Assembly (NCBI GenBank): GCA_947424995.1
Contig: CANDYO010000035.1
Location: 1 to 15,508, forward strand
Source: Rickettsiales bacterium
Lineage (GTDB): Bacteria; Pseudomonadota; Alphaproteobacteria; Rickettsiales; CANDYO01
Direction: 5' to 3'
DNA length: 15,508 nt
The notes under the pieces: generated by a model
The model's input: the letters and a program-made list of their open reading frames with translations, nothing else
Told to the model about the DNA's origin: nothing
Database searches by the model: none
Position numbers and translations under genes: made by a program
Shown: positions 14,629 to 15,508 of the stretch, piece by piece
Position numbering within the stretch: the stretch's first letter is position 1
Layout: every line of letters starts with the position of its first letter

Positions 14629-14684
14629 GCTGCGTTAATATCACGCAGGCCCTTCTGATTGCTGAATGATTTTCTGATGTACTG
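14629..14684. repeat. Direct repeat, copy 2 (end of the kinase gene)
   Basis: This is the second copy of the repeat at 14370-14424. Read on the minus strand it codes the last residues of the kinase (about IIQQSEGPA) and its stop; read on the plus strand it mimics the end of recR. The bases just left of it (for example CTTAAAAAAG against CTTAGAGG) may be decayed recR sequence, but this is weak. Confidence 0.9.
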
Positions 14685-15508
14685 GAATAATGAAAGTAAA
14701 TGTAGATCCAACATCATTTACATTATTTTCAGCCCAAATCATTCCTTGATGAGCATGAATGATTTCTTTACTAATAGTCAGACCTAATCCTGTACCACCA
14801 GCTCCTGTTTTTGTTTTAGCGCTTTGATTGAATTTGTCAAAAATATAGGCTAATTCATCTTTAGGAATGCCTATTCCTTCGTCACTTAAAGAAAATTTAA
14901 TTCCTTGCACTTTACTACCATTTTCTTTTCTAAATCTAGTTAGGTCTAGTTTTAAAGTTATTGTACCCTTAGGAGTGAATTTTATAGCATTAGATAATAG
15001 ATTTCGAATAACTTGAGCTATGCGTTCTTGATCAAATACTCCCACATAAGAGATGTCTTTATCTGGACTGAAGTGAATATTAATGTCTTTATTTTGAAGA
15101 TGTAAAGCTTCGCATTCTTGAATAACTCCTTCTGCTATTAAGCTTAAGTTATTTTTCTGCATACAAAATTCCATTTTATGAGCATCAAACTTAGACAAAT
15201 CAAGTAGATTATTGATTAGAGATAACAATCTTCCACTATTGTTATGTAACTTTTTGATGAAAACATATTTTTGTTCTTTATCTAAACTTTCCCAATCATG
15301 CACAAGGAAATCCACGTAGTTCATAATACCATGGATAGGAGTTCTAATTTCATGACTCATATTGGATAAAAATTGTACTTTGATTTGCATTACTTTCTCA
15401 AGATCTTTTGTACGTTCAATCACTTTTTCTTCTAAATGTTCTTTGGCATGCTGGATTTCTGTGAGCATATTATTATATGCTTCGGTTAGTACTCCAAGTT
15501 CATCATTA
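14641..15508 (-). CDS. Sensor histidine kinase, C-terminal part (N-terminus outside window)
   Basis: The frame stays open to the window edge, upstream of the Met at 15468, reading DELGVLTEAYNNMLTEI, the end of a HAMP domain; so the gene is cut and the Met is internal. A coiled linker (HLEEKVIERTKDLEKVMQ) leads to the dimerisation/phosphoacceptor domain with FLSNMSHEIRTPIHGIMNY (phosphorylated His at about nt 15352-15354). The HATPase domain has the N box NLLSNAIKFTPKG, the G1 box DEGIGIP, the F box FDKFNQ and the G2 box GAGGTGLGLTIS. The protein stops soon after (SEGPA), with no receiver domain. HAMP implies a membrane-bound sensor upstream. Its response regulator is not in the window. The last codons lie in the direct repeat shared with recR, so the original C-terminus may have been altered. 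Confidence 0.93.
   Translation of the reverse strand, partial: NDELGVLTEAYNNMLTEIQHAKEHLEEKVIERTKDLEKVMQIKVQFLSNMSHEIRTPIHGIMNYVDFLVHDWESLDKEQKYVFIKKLHNNSGRLLSLINNLLDLSKFDAHKMEFCMQKNNLSLIAEGVIQECEALHLQNKDINIHFSPDKDISYVGVFDQERIAQVIRNLLSNAIKFTPKGTITLKLDLTRFRKENGSKVQGIKFSLSDEGIGIPKDELAYIFDKFNQSAKTKTGAGGTGLGLTISKEIIHAHQGMIWAENNVNDVGSTFTFIIPVHQKIIQQSEGPA

Overview
The window is AT-rich (by eye about one third G+C) and reads like the chromosome of an intracellular alphaproteobacterium, most likely a member of the Rickettsiales outside genus Rickettsia. The reasons are the style of the housekeeping proteins (TrpS, RuvC, RpsD, RecR), the split cytochrome c maturation genes ccmA-ccmB, an ankyrin-type effector-like protein, and several hairpin elements, one of which lies in frame inside a gene as Rickettsia palindromic elements do. 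The placement is inferred from protein character, not from a database search.

Layout. 1-1550 (+): the 3' part of trpS overlaps gshB (glutathione synthetase) by 4 bp. 1832-3937 (+): a 701-residue protein of unknown function with an acidic repeat region and repeated helical units. 4197-6096 (+): ruvC, with an extra 53-codon N-terminal stretch made of a palindromic element, then eno. 6110-8164 (+): oligopeptidase B. 8161-8731 (-): a small cysteine-containing unknown protein whose 3' third is tandemly duplicated and apparently frameshifted. 8732-9226: a non-coding stretch holding a strong promoter for that gene and a pair of inverted hairpins. 9227-10484 (+): ccmA-ccmB, the ATPase and membrane subunit of the cytochrome c maturation ABC transporter. 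10487-12996 (-): a three-gene cluster transcribed leftwards (HIT protein, a 581-residue ankyrin/kinase-like protein, a small membrane protein). 13116-14399 (+): rpsD with an intrinsic terminator, then recR. 14641-15508 (-): the C-terminal part of a HAMP-containing sensor histidine kinase, cut by the window edge.

Most genes are housekeeping: translation (trpS, rpsD), glutathione synthesis, glycolysis/gluconeogenesis (eno), recombination (ruvC, recR), peptide breakdown and cytochrome c assembly. The accessory layer is the two large unknown proteins, which look like candidate secreted effectors, the small frameshifted gene, and the hairpin elements. The strongest second-look items are: (i) hairpin units that occur at three loci as inverted pairs, an arrangement like REPINs, with one pair translated in frame at the start of ruvC; (ii) a catalytic-loop-like motif in the ankyrin protein resembling PI3/PI4-kinase-type enzymes; (iii) a 121-bp tandem duplication in which one extra C breaks the reading frame; (iv) a 30-bp exact direct repeat that forms the 3' ends of both recR and the convergent kinase gene and brackets one hairpin pair.
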